In this document: positions 18,327-27,948 of the stretch, in pieces
Position numbering within the stretch: position 1 is the stretch's first letter
Layout: every line of letters starts with the position of its first letter
Source of the DNA: Coraliomargarita sp965656715
GTDB taxonomy: Bacteria > Verrucomicrobiota > Verrucomicrobiia > Opitutales > Coraliomargaritaceae
Assembly (NCBI GenBank): GCA_965656715.1
Contig: CBFHLR010000010.1
Coordinates: 30,503 to 94,502 of the forward strand
Length of the DNA: 64,000 bases
Reading direction: 5' to 3'
Made by a program: the position numbers and the translations under genes
Notes under the pieces: model-generated
Databases searched by the model: none
What the model saw: the letters and a program-made list of their open reading frames with translations, nothing else
What the model was told of the DNA's origin: nothing

Positions 18327-20562
18327 CGTCACCTCCCTCGCTTAAGACCTCATCCCAGGACTGCCCCAGCAGCAGCACCTCCGGCTCCAACATATAGCCG
18401 GACTCCGCGTTGATCTTTGCCCGCACTTGACGCACCAACTCGATCACATCGGCCGAACTGGCGCCCCCCTTGTTGACGATAAAATTCCCATGCACATCGG
18501 ACACCTCAGCCGCGCCAACGGCCATCCCCTTGATGCCGTGCTCGTCGACCAACTTGCCGGCATAGTTTCCTTCCGGGTTTTTGAAAATGCAACCCGCACT
18601 CGGATCGCGCGGTTGCGAGGATTTGCGCGTGCTGGAATAGGTATCAATGCGCTCACGGATCGACTCTGTCGTTTCGATATCCGCCGCACAGAGAATTGCA
18701 CCCAGAGCAATGCCTTCAGAGATTTCCTCCACCTTGCGATAGCCGAAATGAAACTGCTCTTTTGGCAAATCGACGAGCTTGCCACTGCTATCCAGCATCT
18801 GCACCCGCTCTACGACATCGAACATCCAGTTCCCCATCGCCCCCGCATTCATGCGCAGCGAGCCCCCCAATGAGCCAGGAATCCCTTCGAGGAATTCAAA
18901 ACCGGCCAAACCGGACCTTGCTGCTTGCCCACAAATCTCCTTCAGGCGCACACCGGCACCCGCCCAGATACGACCGTCCGCCAGCACTTTAATATTGCGC
19001 CAAGCCTGTCCGGAAAAACGAATGACCAAGCCGTCATAGCCAGCATCTGACACCACTAGATTCGAACCTCGGCCGAGCGTAAAGGTCGGCAACTCAAATA
19101 AATCAGCAGCCTTCAATAAGGCACGCAAGTCACAGAGATTACTCGGCTCTGCATAAAAACGAGCGGCTCCGCCGACACGCATCGTCGTCTTCTTGGCAAG
19201 CGGCTCCTGTGCTTTGAGCACACAGTCTTCAGACACACGATCTCGCAAATAATCCTCCCACGCAGCATCCAATTCAAACTCACTACGTATCAAGGATGTG
19301 AATACAGCTCCAAATTGATCCAGATCTCCAGCACCAACAAAGGCCAACAGCGCAGGTTCCCCCTCGACCGCTTCCGCCAATTGCCCGAGGCCTTCCAAGT
19401 CCATGCTCAACAGCTCTGCAGACTCGGAAGCAAACGCAGCCATCAAGGCCTCCACATCGCCCCCCTCCAAGACTTGCTCATGTGCAGGATAAACCGGGAG
19501 CAAGAAGAGTTCGTCGACATCGGCAAGCGACTCGGCAAATTCGCGCTTAAACTGTTTTGTTCGCGAATAGCGATGCGACTGGAACACCACAATCAAACGA
19601 CGCTCATCGGCCTGCAGGCGCAATGCCTGAATCAAGGCTTCAATCTCCGTTGGGTGATGCGCGTAGTCCTCAAGAATGGTCAGCTCTGCCGAGTCATGTA
19701 AGATCGTTTGACGGCGCGCAATGCCACCAAAACTACTCATGACATCTAAGGGCAGAACTGCATCTGACAGAAAACTCAAGACCGCACAGGCAGCAGCGCC
19801 ATTGAACTGATTGAAGGCACCACCTGGAGCAGCTTTGAGCTCATCGAGCGCTGAACCATAGGTGACCACGTTTGCCTGAGTATGCGTCGCTAAGCGCTCA
19901 AACAAATCGCTACCATCCGGCACGAGCACTTGTTGCTGTGTGCGTGCAACCAGCTCACAAAACGCGCCATCAATCATATCCGAAGTTTGATAGCGGTCCG
20001 CGTGGTCCCAATCGATATTCAACACTACAGTCACCTCCGGCGAGAAGCGATCAATCGTGCCATCGCTCTCATCGACTTCAGCGATCAGCCATTCACTATC
20101 GACAAACTGACTCGGCGGAACTGAGCGATCGTTAAAGAAACCACCGACGATATAGTCTGCTTCGATGCCACAACGGCGTATCCCATGTGCAATCATACCG
20201 CAGGTCGTCGTCTTACCATGGCTGCCTACTACGGCAATAAAGCGCTTCGTCTCTGCAACACGCGCCAGCATCTCACCACGACGCAACACAGTCAGGCCTT
20301 GCTCTTTGGCGGCACTCAACAAAGGGTGATCCGGCTGCAAGGCACTGGAATACACGACGACTGAAAACTCCGACAACTGCTCGGCAAAAACAAAGTCGCG
20401 AAGCTCCACGCCGGAATCACTCAAGAAACGCCGGACTGGCTCCTGCAGGTAGTCATCGTATCCACAAACCGAATACCCAGCCTGCGCCATCCAGCCACTC
20501 AGTGGCGCCATGCCCATACCTCCGACACCGAGAAGTAAAAACTTTCCAGCAGACGGACTCAT
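18319..20562 (-). CDS. murC-murB: MurC-MurB fusion: UDP-MurNAc--L-Ala ligase / UDP-GlcNAc-enolpyruvate reductase
   Basis: One 747-residue polypeptide joins two peptidoglycan enzymes. Residues 1-430 are MurC: VGGMGMAPL, P-loop GSHGKTTT (113-120) and DYAHHPTE (299-306). Residues 435-747 are MurB: an FAD-binding block (TMRVGGAARF, LGRGSNLVV, GIPGSLGG), then PSAGCIFKNP near the end. The residue aligned with the catalytic MurB serine is Cys658. The start at 20562 overlaps the murG stop as ATGA; an upstream GTG start is less likely. The two reactions are consecutive (MurB product is the MurC substrate), so the fusion could channel UDP-MurNAc. Confidence 0.92.
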   Translation of the reverse strand: MSPSAGKFLLLGVGGMGMAPLSGWMAQAGYSVCGYDDYLQEPVRRFLSDSGVELRDFVFAEQLSEFSVVVYSSALQPDHPLLSAAKEQGLTVLRRGEMLARVAETKRFIAVVGSHGKTTTCGMIAHGIRRCGIEADYIVGGFFNDRSVPPSQFVDSEWLIAEVDESDGTIDRFSPEVTVVLNIDWDHADRYQTSDMIDGAFCELVARTQQQVLVPDGSDLFERLATHTQANVVTYGSALDELKAAPGGAFNQFNGAAACAVLSFLSDAVLPLDVMSSFGGIARRQTILHDSAELTILEDYAHHPTEIEALIQALRLQADERRLIVVFQSHRYSRTKQFKREFAESLADVDELFLLPVYPAHEQVLEGGDVEALMAAFASESAELLSMDLEGLGQLAEAVEGEPALLAFVGAGDLDQFGAVFTSLIRSEFELDAAWEDYLRDRVSEDCVLKAQEPLAKKTTMRVGGAARFYAEPSNLCDLRALLKAADLFELPTFTLGRGSNLVVSDAGYDGLVIRFSGQAWRNIKVLADGRIWAGAGVRLKEICGQAARSGLAGFEFLEGIPGSLGGSLRMNAGAMGNWMFDVVERVQMLDSSGKLVDLPKEQFHFGYRKVEEISEGIALGAILCAADIETTESIRERIDTYSSTRKSSQPRDPSAGCIFKNPEGNYAGKLVDEHGIKGMAVGAAEVSDVHGNFIVNKGGASSADVIELVRQVRAKINAESGYMLEPEVLLLGQSWDEVLSEGGDDV

Positions 20563-21668
20563 ACAGCAAGTAGCGTCTCCTCTTCGCGACACAGTTCGAC
20601 CAAGTCCTCAGCGATCTTCGACGCCGAATCAAACTTCTCCAAGCGTTCCAGATTCGACTTAAATTTACTCAGCATCCAGTCATTAAACAGCAGTTCTTTC
20701 ACCTCTGAATAGAGCGAATCGAGATGGTCCTGATCGACTACGACACAGGCACCGTGCTTCTCATGGGCAAGCGCATTGGCTTGCTGGTGGTTATCCGCAG
20801 CGTAGGGATAAGGAATCATAATCGACGGTGCACGACAGCGAATAATCTCTGCAATCGAGCCAGCGCCCGCACGTGAGATGACAAGATCTGCGGCTGAAAT
20901 CACATCGCCCATTTGATCCGAAAACGGCACGAAATTTGCCATCACCGGCGAACCATCCGGCCCATCATAGCTCAACTCGGTTTTGGTATCCTTGCCGAGA
21001 CCAGTCACTCCATACACACTGACTCCGAGCTCAGCGAGTTGCTTAAAATGTTCCAGCACCCACTCGTTCAAGGCCTGTGCCCCCTGACTACCACCGATAA
21101 TGACCAGCAGCTTATTGGCGACCTTGATGCCCAAACGTTCGGCGGCCTCCGTCTTGAGGATATGCTGAATCTCCTGACGCACGGGATAGCCATAATATTT
21201 AACCTTCGCCGGCGCGACACCTTTCAGGCGCACACCATCCGGAAGATATAGGCGCGTCGCAACGCGCTTCAGGATACGAATCGCTTTGCCGGGATGGCAG
21301 TTTGCCTCGTGCAGTGCAACGGGCACACGGGCAAGCTTCGCAGCAAGGCCAAGTCCAACCGACAAAAAGCCACCAAACAGCAACACCAGGTCCGGCGATT
21401 CTTGGCGCAGCAGCTTGCGTGAGAACATGAATCCGGAGCAAAGGCCCAGCACGGCGCCAAGCGAGCGTGCAATGCCTCCAGCAAATGCACGTCCCGGAGT
21501 GCGATGAAAGGTCAGGTGTGGATACTTCTGAACAAGCGCAGAATCGACCTGCTTTTGACTAATCAGCAAGATGCATGCATGCCCCTGCGACTGTAGCGTC
21601 TCCGCGATCGCAATACCCGGTGCGAGGTGGCCGCCGGTGCCACCACATGCGATTAAAATTTTGCTCAT
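20559..21668 (-). CDS. murG: UDP-GlcNAc--lipid I N-acetylglucosaminyltransferase MurG
   Basis: Converts lipid I to lipid II at the inner membrane face. G-loop motifs ACGGTGGHLAPG near the N-terminus and IIGGSQGAQALNE at mid-protein are intact. The donor-site block SRAGAGSIAEI precedes IPYPYAADNHQ with the expected acid/Gln pattern. Length 369. The start overlaps the ftsW stop by 4 bases and the stop overlaps murC-murB by 4. Confidence 0.95.
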   Translation of the reverse strand: MSKILIACGGTGGHLAPGIAIAETLQSQGHACILLISQKQVDSALVQKYPHLTFHRTPGRAFAGGIARSLGAVLGLCSGFMFSRKLLRQESPDLVLLFGGFLSVGLGLAAKLARVPVALHEANCHPGKAIRILKRVATRLYLPDGVRLKGVAPAKVKYYGYPVRQEIQHILKTEAAERLGIKVANKLLVIIGGSQGAQALNEWVLEHFKQLAELGVSVYGVTGLGKDTKTELSYDGPDGSPVMANFVPFSDQMGDVISAADLVISRAGAGSIAEIIRCRAPSIMIPYPYAADNHQQANALAHEKHGACVVVDQDHLDSLYSEVKELLFNDWMLSKFKSNLERLEKFDSASKIAEDLVELCREEETLLAV

Positions 21669-22807
21669 AGCTCACGCTGCCTCCGCAGCGCAGGTAGCTC
21701 CCATGTGCGGAAGCCATTCAGAATGATTGCAGTGAGCACAAACATCAGCACGAGATTCGAACCTCCATACGAAATAAAAGGCAACGACATCCCCTTGGTT
21801 GGCAAGCAACCAGTCACCACACCGATATTGATCAGAGCCTGTAGTGTAATGAACAGTAATGCCCCCATCACAAGGAGGTATTGATACAGGTCCGGGGCGC
21901 GCTTGAGTTGCAGCACACCGATAAAGAACACCATGAAGAACAGCAGGACGATGCCCGTGGTAAAGAACAAGCCAAGCTCCTCACCCACAATGGCAAAGAT
22001 GAAGTCCGTATGCGCTTCCGGAAGGAAAGACATCTGCTGTCGCCCTTCACCAAGCCCCACTCCATGTAAGCCACCCGCTCCAAAGGCCAAAATGCCCTGC
22101 CAAAGCTGATAGGATGTGTCGTTACGATTGCCCTCCACATCGAGGAAGGAGGTAATGCGCTGCAAGCGAACCGGGTCGTGATAGACCGCTACCGAAAACA
22201 GTGTGAGCGCTGCTATTGCAGTCGGAATCAAAAACTTCAGCCGCACTCCTGCAAGAAACAGCATCGTGCCTCCTACTGCACCGCAGAGGAAGGTGGTGCC
22301 GAAGTCAGGCTCAATAAAGATGAGTCCACAAATGACTGCCAGGATGCCACAGGGCACAATGAAGCCACGTAAGATGTCATCGAGGAAACGGCGATTCATC
22401 GCCAAGTAGTGCGCCATCACAAAGAGCAAACCGAGTTTACCGACCTCCGAGGCTTGCAAGCGCATCGGCCCTAAATCGATCCAACGTTGAGCACCGTTGA
22501 CTTTCACTCCGATGCCAGGAATCAAAACCAACACCAGCATCAACACGGAGCCTCCGCCGAGTATAAAAATATACGGCCGTAATTTGTTCAAATCGACTAT
22601 ATAAGTCAGCACGCCAGCGAAGGTAGCGACCACCAGCCAAATCAACTGCTTCTTGAGCAGAATCGTCGGATCATCATACATCGAACGGGTCGCACTAAAC
22701 AGTATGACCAACCCAAGGAAAGTTAGCGAAAGCACGATCAGCCCGAAGAGTATGCCAGCGGGAGGCATCCGCCAGAACGAGCGTTTCAGAACAGTGCGGG
22801 CGCTCAT
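21665..22807 (-). CDS. ftsW: SEDS peptidoglycan polymerase FtsW
   Basis: Polytopic membrane glycosyltransferase that polymerises lipid II at the septum with its cognate PBP. About ten helices are visible, and SEDS motifs include GVKVNGAQRWI, LRASEVGKLGL-like LQASEVGKLGLL, FIFAIVGEELG and FISYGGSNL. The position next to murG, together with ftsI in the same cluster, supports FtsW over RodA. Length 380. Confidence 0.94.
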   Translation of the reverse strand: MSARTVLKRSFWRMPPAGILFGLIVLSLTFLGLVILFSATRSMYDDPTILLKKQLIWLVVATFAGVLTYIVDLNKLRPYIFILGGGSVLMLVLVLIPGIGVKVNGAQRWIDLGPMRLQASEVGKLGLLFVMAHYLAMNRRFLDDILRGFIVPCGILAVICGLIFIEPDFGTTFLCGAVGGTMLFLAGVRLKFLIPTAIAALTLFSVAVYHDPVRLQRITSFLDVEGNRNDTSYQLWQGILAFGAGGLHGVGLGEGRQQMSFLPEAHTDFIFAIVGEELGLFFTTGIVLLFFMVFFIGVLQLKRAPDLYQYLLVMGALLFITLQALINIGVVTGCLPTKGMSLPFISYGGSNLVLMFVLTAIILNGFRTWELPALRRQREL

Positions 22808-22850
22808 TCGGTGCGCGTGTGCAAATTTGCTCTGTAGTTGTTCGACCTAA

Positions 22851-24014
22851 TTACTCTTCGATACGAATCACCGGGATCTCCACGGCATTCTCCAACTCCG
22901 CATCGATATCGACGATATCATTCGCTTCGTCTTCGATCAGTGGGTCCGCTTCAACGACACGAATAGCAACCTGCTCACTATTTGAGCTTGGATCAATCGG
23001 TCCTAAATTAGAAACGATTGGCGTAGACACAGGCGTCGTAGCGACAGGCTTTGGTGCAGGCGTCGAAACAGCCTGCGTTTGAGTCGCAATGTTTGCAGCA
23101 CTGCCATCCTTACTGACATTGAGCACTTGACCGATCTGAAGTTTAGTCGGATCAGTGATACCATTCAGTGCCAAGAGCTCTTGGGCAGTCATGCCATACT
23201 TACGAGCAATCTTGCCAGGATACTCGCCAGCCTTGACCGTATGAGTGCGTGCACCAGAAACAGATACTGCGGCAGGTGCCGGCGTAGAAGTAGTCGTTGG
23301 CGCAACTGTTGCTCCCGAGCTTGAGCCCTCAACTGGGATCACCAACTCTTCGCCAATTCGAATGACGTCGGAGGTCTTGCCGTTGGCAGCTTTGATAGCA
23401 CTGACAGTCGTTCCGAAATTACGAGCAATCTTAGAAAGCGAGTCACCCGAGCGAACTGTATAGCTCTGTGAACCAGTCGTCAGATTGGTTGGTTGGTAAG
23501 CATCCGGAGAGACGGTGCTCACTGTGGCGGTGCCACCTTCAGTCGGGATTTGGATTTGTTGGCCGATTTTGAGAACCGAATTCTTGTTCAAGCCGTTGGC
23601 ATTGTAGAGCTCATTGACAGATACTCCGTTGCGCTTCGCAATCGCCCAAAGGCTGTCCCCCTTCACCACCGTATAGGTAATGTAAGATGGGCCTGCGACA
23701 TCAATGGTCGGTGCTTCAACCGGGCTAGGCTCAACTGGGTCAAGCGGTGCGACATCATCAAACTCTGTGAACTCTGGAGCATAGGTGTCTTCCCCGATTC
23801 CAGCGTTAAACGCATCGTCGAGTGAGACATCCACGCGTTCGGCTTCGATAAAGCCACTAGGTGCACGACTTTCGACATTGGGACTCACGGTGCCACTTTG
23901 ATTGTAAGTCTTTGTCGGTGGCTGAGTTGTGCTACATCCAGGCTGCAGAACAAGCATCGCAGCAATGGCTGCGTGAAAACTGAGGACGACTCCTAATACT
24001 TTGGAAACTTTCAT
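22851..24014 (-). CDS. lipoprotein with three LysM domains
   Basis: A signal peptide ends in a lipobox LQPGC (Cys27), so it is probably lipid-anchored in the periplasm. An acidic linker (about 55-110) is followed by three LysM peptidoglycan-binding repeats at about 114-157, 185-227 and 258-300, separated by Ser/Thr/Pro linkers. A further acidic tail ends in IRIEE. No catalytic domain (for example M23 peptidase or amidase) is seen. It sits between ftsW and murD, an unusual insertion in the dcw cluster. A structural role in septal wall binding is inferred only. Confidence 0.85.
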   Translation of the reverse strand: MKVSKVLGVVLSFHAAIAAMLVLQPGCSTTQPPTKTYNQSGTVSPNVESRAPSGFIEAERVDVSLDDAFNAGIGEDTYAPEFTEFDDVAPLDPVEPSPVEAPTIDVAGPSYITYTVVKGDSLWAIAKRNGVSVNELYNANGLNKNSVLKIGQQIQIPTEGGTATVSTVSPDAYQPTNLTTGSQSYTVRSGDSLSKIARNFGTTVSAIKAANGKTSDVIRIGEELVIPVEGSSSGATVAPTTTSTPAPAAVSVSGARTHTVKAGEYPGKIARKYGMTAQELLALNGITDPTKLQIGQVLNVSKDGSAANIATQTQAVSTPAPKPVATTPVSTPIVSNLGPIDPSSNSEQVAIRVVEADPLIEDEANDIVDIDAELENAVEIPVIRIEE

Positions 24015-24047
24015 AATGATATGCGCAAAAAAGTGGTTATGACTAGA

Positions 24048-25325
24048 TTAGTTCGCGGAATAGCTATCCTTCAAACTTAAAACGGCAGAAATAAAGGATT
24101 CTCCGCGCTCTGCATAGGACTGGAATTGGTCAAAACTGGCGAATCCAGGACTCAGTAAAACAACGGCAGGCGATGCGGCCAAAGCTGCTCGCGAAGCCCC
24201 CCTCACTGCATCCTCAAAACGCGGAGACGACTGCACCCGCGGCAGGTATTTTTCAAGAGCGGCCGCCAGCTCATTCGCCACGTCTCCATAGACAAAGGCC
24301 GCTTCAATCTGATCGCTCATCGATCTCGCGAACTCAGCGAGCGCTCCGCCCTTGCCGCTCCCGCCCCCTATCCAGTAAATCGGCTCCTGCATGGACTTCG
24401 CAGCAGCGAGTGCTGCATGGAAATTGGTCGCTTTCGAATCATTCCAAAAGCTCACTCCCTGCCACTGCGTGATCTTTGCCAAACGGTGTGGCGCGAGTTG
24501 GAACTCAGTGGCAGCCTCAACAAGAGCCGAATCCGGCAGCTCCAGGGCTCGCCATAGCTGAGTAGCCAATTGAAAATTTTCAGACTGCGGTGAAAACGAA
24601 AATGGTGACGGCTCTGGTAACGCAGGTGCGTCCTCGCACCGCACCCGCGAACTAAGAAGCACACACCGAGGACGGTGCTGCGCTACCTCAATCCAATCGT
24701 AAACCGAATCGCCGAGCACCACAGGCGCATCCGTCTTCACACAATTCAGCAAATTCGCCTTCGCGTCGAAATACTCCGTCATATCGGAATAGCGGTCGAG
24801 ATGGTCCTCAGCAAAGTTCGTCCAAATCAAGCCATCCAACTCTAAGGCCTGCGGCAGTTCTGACTGAAACGAACTGATCTCGCAGACCGCCCATGTTGCT
24901 TCGGCATGCAACACACGCTCAGACAGTGGTGCGCCAATATTGCCTGCCGTCACGGCGGATTGCCCTGCTCGATTTAAGGCATCACAGATGAGCTCAGTCA
25001 CCGTGGTTTTGCCGTTCGTTCCGGTGACGCCCAGCATCTTCCCCGACCAAAACTGCGCCGCAAAGCCAAGCTCACTGTAGCAGGGCTTGCCGGAATTCAC
25101 ACATTGACGGCGCCAAGGGTGCTGCCCTGCAAAGCCTGGGCTAAAGATAAAGGCGTCATAACCCCCACAATCGGCCTCACTAAACACGTGCCCCTGTTCA
25201 TCGAACAACTCGGCCTCCGCACCAATCGCCTCCACCAACTGCACCGCTGCCTGCCCGCTCACACCTGCTCCGAACACTGCGATGCGTCGAAGCTTTGGAT
25301 CGAGAGACTGAACGAATTTGTTCAT
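24048..25325 (-). CDS. murD: UDP-MurNAc-L-alanine--D-glutamate ligase
   Basis: Adds D-Glu to the stem peptide. The N-terminal Rossmann-like VFGAVSGQAAVQL-type block (FGAGVSGQAAV), ATP loop GTNGKTTVTEL, WTNFAEDHLDRY and C-terminal VLLSPGFASFDQF (the family SPAxxSFDxF equivalent) are visible. Length 425 is near normal. A REP-like repeat pair begins two bases upstream of its ATG, separating it from mraY. Confidence 0.93.
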   Translation of the reverse strand: MNKFVQSLDPKLRRIAVFGAGVSGQAAVQLVEAIGAEAELFDEQGHVFSEADCGGYDAFIFSPGFAGQHPWRRQCVNSGKPCYSELGFAAQFWSGKMLGVTGTNGKTTVTELICDALNRAGQSAVTAGNIGAPLSERVLHAEATWAVCEISSFQSELPQALELDGLIWTNFAEDHLDRYSDMTEYFDAKANLLNCVKTDAPVVLGDSVYDWIEVAQHRPRCVLLSSRVRCEDAPALPEPSPFSFSPQSENFQLATQLWRALELPDSALVEAATEFQLAPHRLAKITQWQGVSFWNDSKATNFHAALAAAKSMQEPIYWIGGGSGKGGALAEFARSMSDQIEAAFVYGDVANELAAALEKYLPRVQSSPRFEDAVRGASRAALAASPAVVLLSPGFASFDQFQSYAERGESFISAVLSLKDSYSAN

Positions 25326-25326
25326 C

Positions 25327-25413
25327 GTAGGGCCTTTGCTTGCAAAGCGCCTTCGTGGAAATTGCGACCATCATGCCACCAGATGCACGGCATCATGCGA
25401 TCACGAGCCCTAC
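25327..25413. repeat. REP-like inverted pair (GTAG hairpins)
   Basis: The left element (25327-25351, plus) is GTAG, stem GGCCTTTGC, loop TT, GCAAAGCGCC. The right element (25389-25413, minus) is GTAG with a less perfect GGCTCGTGA / GCATGATGCC. The left element shares its stem and loop with the right element at 4567-4591. The pair lies inside the dcw cluster between mraY and murD, in the 160-base interval 25326-25485. Confidence 0.7.
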
Positions 25414-25485
25414 AATCTAAAGAACTCGGTGTCATTTTGTAGGAGATTAATTTCATCGCGGGTAGCTATCTCTAAATCGAAGAAC

Positions 25486-26586
25486 TCAACGAAGCTTGAG
25501 TGTGGCCAGACCGGCCATTGCGAAAATGAGCGATAGAATCCAGAAACGGATCACGACCTTGTTTTCATGCCAGCCCTTCAATTCGAAGTGGTGATGGATC
25601 GGCGCCATGCGAAAAATGCGCTTCTTGCGGGTCTTGAACGAGCCGACCTGCAAAATCACCGACATCGCCTCCATCACAAAAATCCCGCCCACGATGACCA
25701 AGGTGAATGGCTGGTGGACCATAAAAGCGATGATACCAATCAGACCGCCGAGCGCCAGCGAACCGGTATCGCCCATAAAGACTTCGGCCGGATGCGAGTT
25801 ATACCAAAGGAACGCGAGACTCGCTCCAAGCAGGGCCGCACAGACCACCGCGAGTTCCCCCGTGCCTAGGATGAAACTGATATTCAGGTAGTCAGAGATA
25901 ATCGCATTACCTGCCGCATAGGCCATCACGGCATACGCGAGCGCAACCGTAACGGTGCATCCAATAGCCAAACCATCGACACCATCGGTCAAATTAATCG
26001 CGTTACTGGAGCCGGCGAGGATCACAAATAGGAACGGCGCAAGCAGCCACAGTGGCATACTGGAAATCAGCACATCCTTATAAAAGGGCACCCAGAGCTC
26101 GCGCATTTTCTCGGCCGATTCCGGGCAACACAGCAACATCGTCAGCGCGATCGCAGTCAAGAGCCCCTGCCCCAACAACTTCCAACGACCTGGCAGCCCC
26201 TTGCTGTTCTTCTTCGCAATCTTCAAATAGTCATCCAGAAACCCGATCACCGTCAGCCCCAGATACACCACCAGCGCAGTCAGCACGAACACGTTCGGAC
26301 GCGCCCAAAGTAAGGAGCTGCCGACCACCGCAGCACAGATCATCAAACCGCCCATCGTTGGAGTTTGGGCCTTGGATGCATGCAGCTCGGCAAGGTCACC
26401 AACCTCGCTCTTGTCCCGGAAGGATTGTTTGGCCCGTAACTGACGCAATTTCGCAAACAGCCACGGCCCAACAATAAAGCCGATCCACATCGCGGTCATA
26501 CCCGCCATCGCAGCGCGCAGCGTAAGATAGCGAAACAGGCGCAAGGGCCCAAAATAGGATTCAAAATCGGCAAGATAACTCAGCAT
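25486..26586 (-). CDS. mraY: phospho-N-acetylmuramoyl-pentapeptide-transferase
   Basis: Transfers phospho-MurNAc-pentapeptide to undecaprenyl phosphate, giving lipid I. About ten helices. Key motifs: FLDDYLKI (catalytic aspartates), NLTDGVDGLA, FMGDTGSLALGG and the histidine-rich PIHHHFELKGW. Length 366. It is placed between murF and murD, the canonical order. Confidence 0.96.
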   Translation of the reverse strand: MLSYLADFESYFGPLRLFRYLTLRAAMAGMTAMWIGFIVGPWLFAKLRQLRAKQSFRDKSEVGDLAELHASKAQTPTMGGLMICAAVVGSSLLWARPNVFVLTALVVYLGLTVIGFLDDYLKIAKKNSKGLPGRWKLLGQGLLTAIALTMLLCCPESAEKMRELWVPFYKDVLISSMPLWLLAPFLFVILAGSSNAINLTDGVDGLAIGCTVTVALAYAVMAYAAGNAIISDYLNISFILGTGELAVVCAALLGASLAFLWYNSHPAEVFMGDTGSLALGGLIGIIAFMVHQPFTLVIVGGIFVMEAMSVILQVGSFKTRKKRIFRMAPIHHHFELKGWHENKVVIRFWILSLIFAMAGLATLKLR

Positions 26587-26598
26587 GGTCAGTTAAAA

Positions 26599-27948
26599 TC
26601 AAGAAGTGCGTAGTGCTTCGGGCAGCAGTCGTTCGAGTGCGTAGCTGCGACTGCCCTTGAGAAATATCGCACCGGCAAAAGGTGCAATCACGGACTGAAT
26701 TTTTTCGACCGCATCCGCGACCACGATTTGCTCAGGCCTTACGGCAAGGCCTTCCCGGTAGGCAGCCGTTAAATGATCCGGGCCGACAAGGCACACACGA
26801 TCACGTTGCCGGAGCTTCACAGCTTCAGCGACTTCACGGTGCAATCGAACTTCGTTTGAACCCAGTTCGTTCATCGCACCCAGCACATAGCAACGCGGCA
26901 AACCAACTGGCACGGAATCCACAAAGGCCTTAAACGCATCGACCATCGAAGTCGGGTTCGCATTATAGCAATCGATATAAAAAGTCTGCCCACGCTTCGA
27001 CGCGATCCGCCCGCGGTTCGCGTCCGGCTGCCAGGATTCGATGGAACGAATTTGAGCATCACTACGCTTCAACACCTGGCCGGTAACAATCGCCAAGGCC
27101 GCGTTCAAACAGATCCCGGCACTGGAGCTCTCGATCCGGTAAGTCTGCTCGCCAATTCGCAACTGGCGTCCATTGAGACGATAGCGCACGATTTGCTTAG
27201 GGATTGGTGTCACCGACTCGTTCACCTTCGCCAAGACAATGGCACGGTCTGCACACGCGGCCAAGGCTGGCATTTTGTAGGCAGCGTTGGGCAAAATCAG
27301 AGGTGCACCCGGTTTTGCTTTCAGCAGAAGTTGCACCTTTTCTGAGGCCACATTCTCCTCGGTTTTCAACAGTTCCAGATGCGCTGGACCAATATTCGTG
27401 ACGATCACACAGTCCGCACGGATCATCGCACCGAGGTGCTCCATCTCTCCGGGTTGATTGATCCCCGCCTCGATCACGGCTGCAGATTGCTTGGACTGAT
27501 CTAGACCAAACAAAGTCATCGGCACGCCAATTCGATTATTCCAATTGCCTGCCGTCGCATGCGCCAGCTCGCCCCCGACCACCAGGCGCATCATTTCCTT
27601 AGTCGATGTCTTACCGCAACTGCCCGTGATGCCGATCACCGGCTTGTCAAACCGAGCGCGCACTGCAGTCGCGATCGCTTCCATGCCTAATAAAGTATCC
27701 GCAACCACGATCTGTGGTAGCGCAGAATCAGTCGGACGCTCTACCAAGGCAGCCGCTGCGCCCTGAGCCTCCGCCTGAGCAATGAACTCATGCCCATCGC
27801 GCGCGCCGCCGCTCAATGCAACAAAACACTGCCCCGCTTCAAGTTGCCGTGCATCAAAACAAAAACCGCTGAGGGCATCAGGCAAACGCCCATCTTGCCA
27901 TTGGCCTCCAGTCCATTCTGCGAGTGTCTTCGGATTAAACTGCAGCAC
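26599..27948 (-). CDS. murF: UDP-MurNAc-tripeptide--D-alanyl-D-alanine ligase
   Basis: Adds D-Ala-D-Ala to the UDP-MurNAc tripeptide. P-loop GSCGKTSTKEMM, NWNNRIGVP, TNIGPAHLE, and DCYNANPTSM are all present. Length 449. A GTG start overlaps the murE TAG stop by one base. Confidence 0.94.
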   Translation of the reverse strand: MLQFNPKTLAEWTGGQWQDGRLPDALSGFCFDARQLEAGQCFVALSGGARDGHEFIAQAEAQGAAAALVERPTDSALPQIVVADTLLGMEAIATAVRARFDKPVIGITGSCGKTSTKEMMRLVVGGELAHATAGNWNNRIGVPMTLFGLDQSKQSAAVIEAGINQPGEMEHLGAMIRADCVIVTNIGPAHLELLKTEENVASEKVQLLLKAKPGAPLILPNAAYKMPALAACADRAIVLAKVNESVTPIPKQIVRYRLNGRQLRIGEQTYRIESSSAGICLNAALAIVTGQVLKRSDAQIRSIESWQPDANRGRIASKRGQTFYIDCYNANPTSMVDAFKAFVDSVPVGLPRCYVLGAMNELGSNEVRLHREVAEAVKLRQRDRVCLVGPDHLTAAYREGLAVRPEQIVVADAVEKIQSVIAPFAGAIFLKGSRSYALERLLPEALRTS

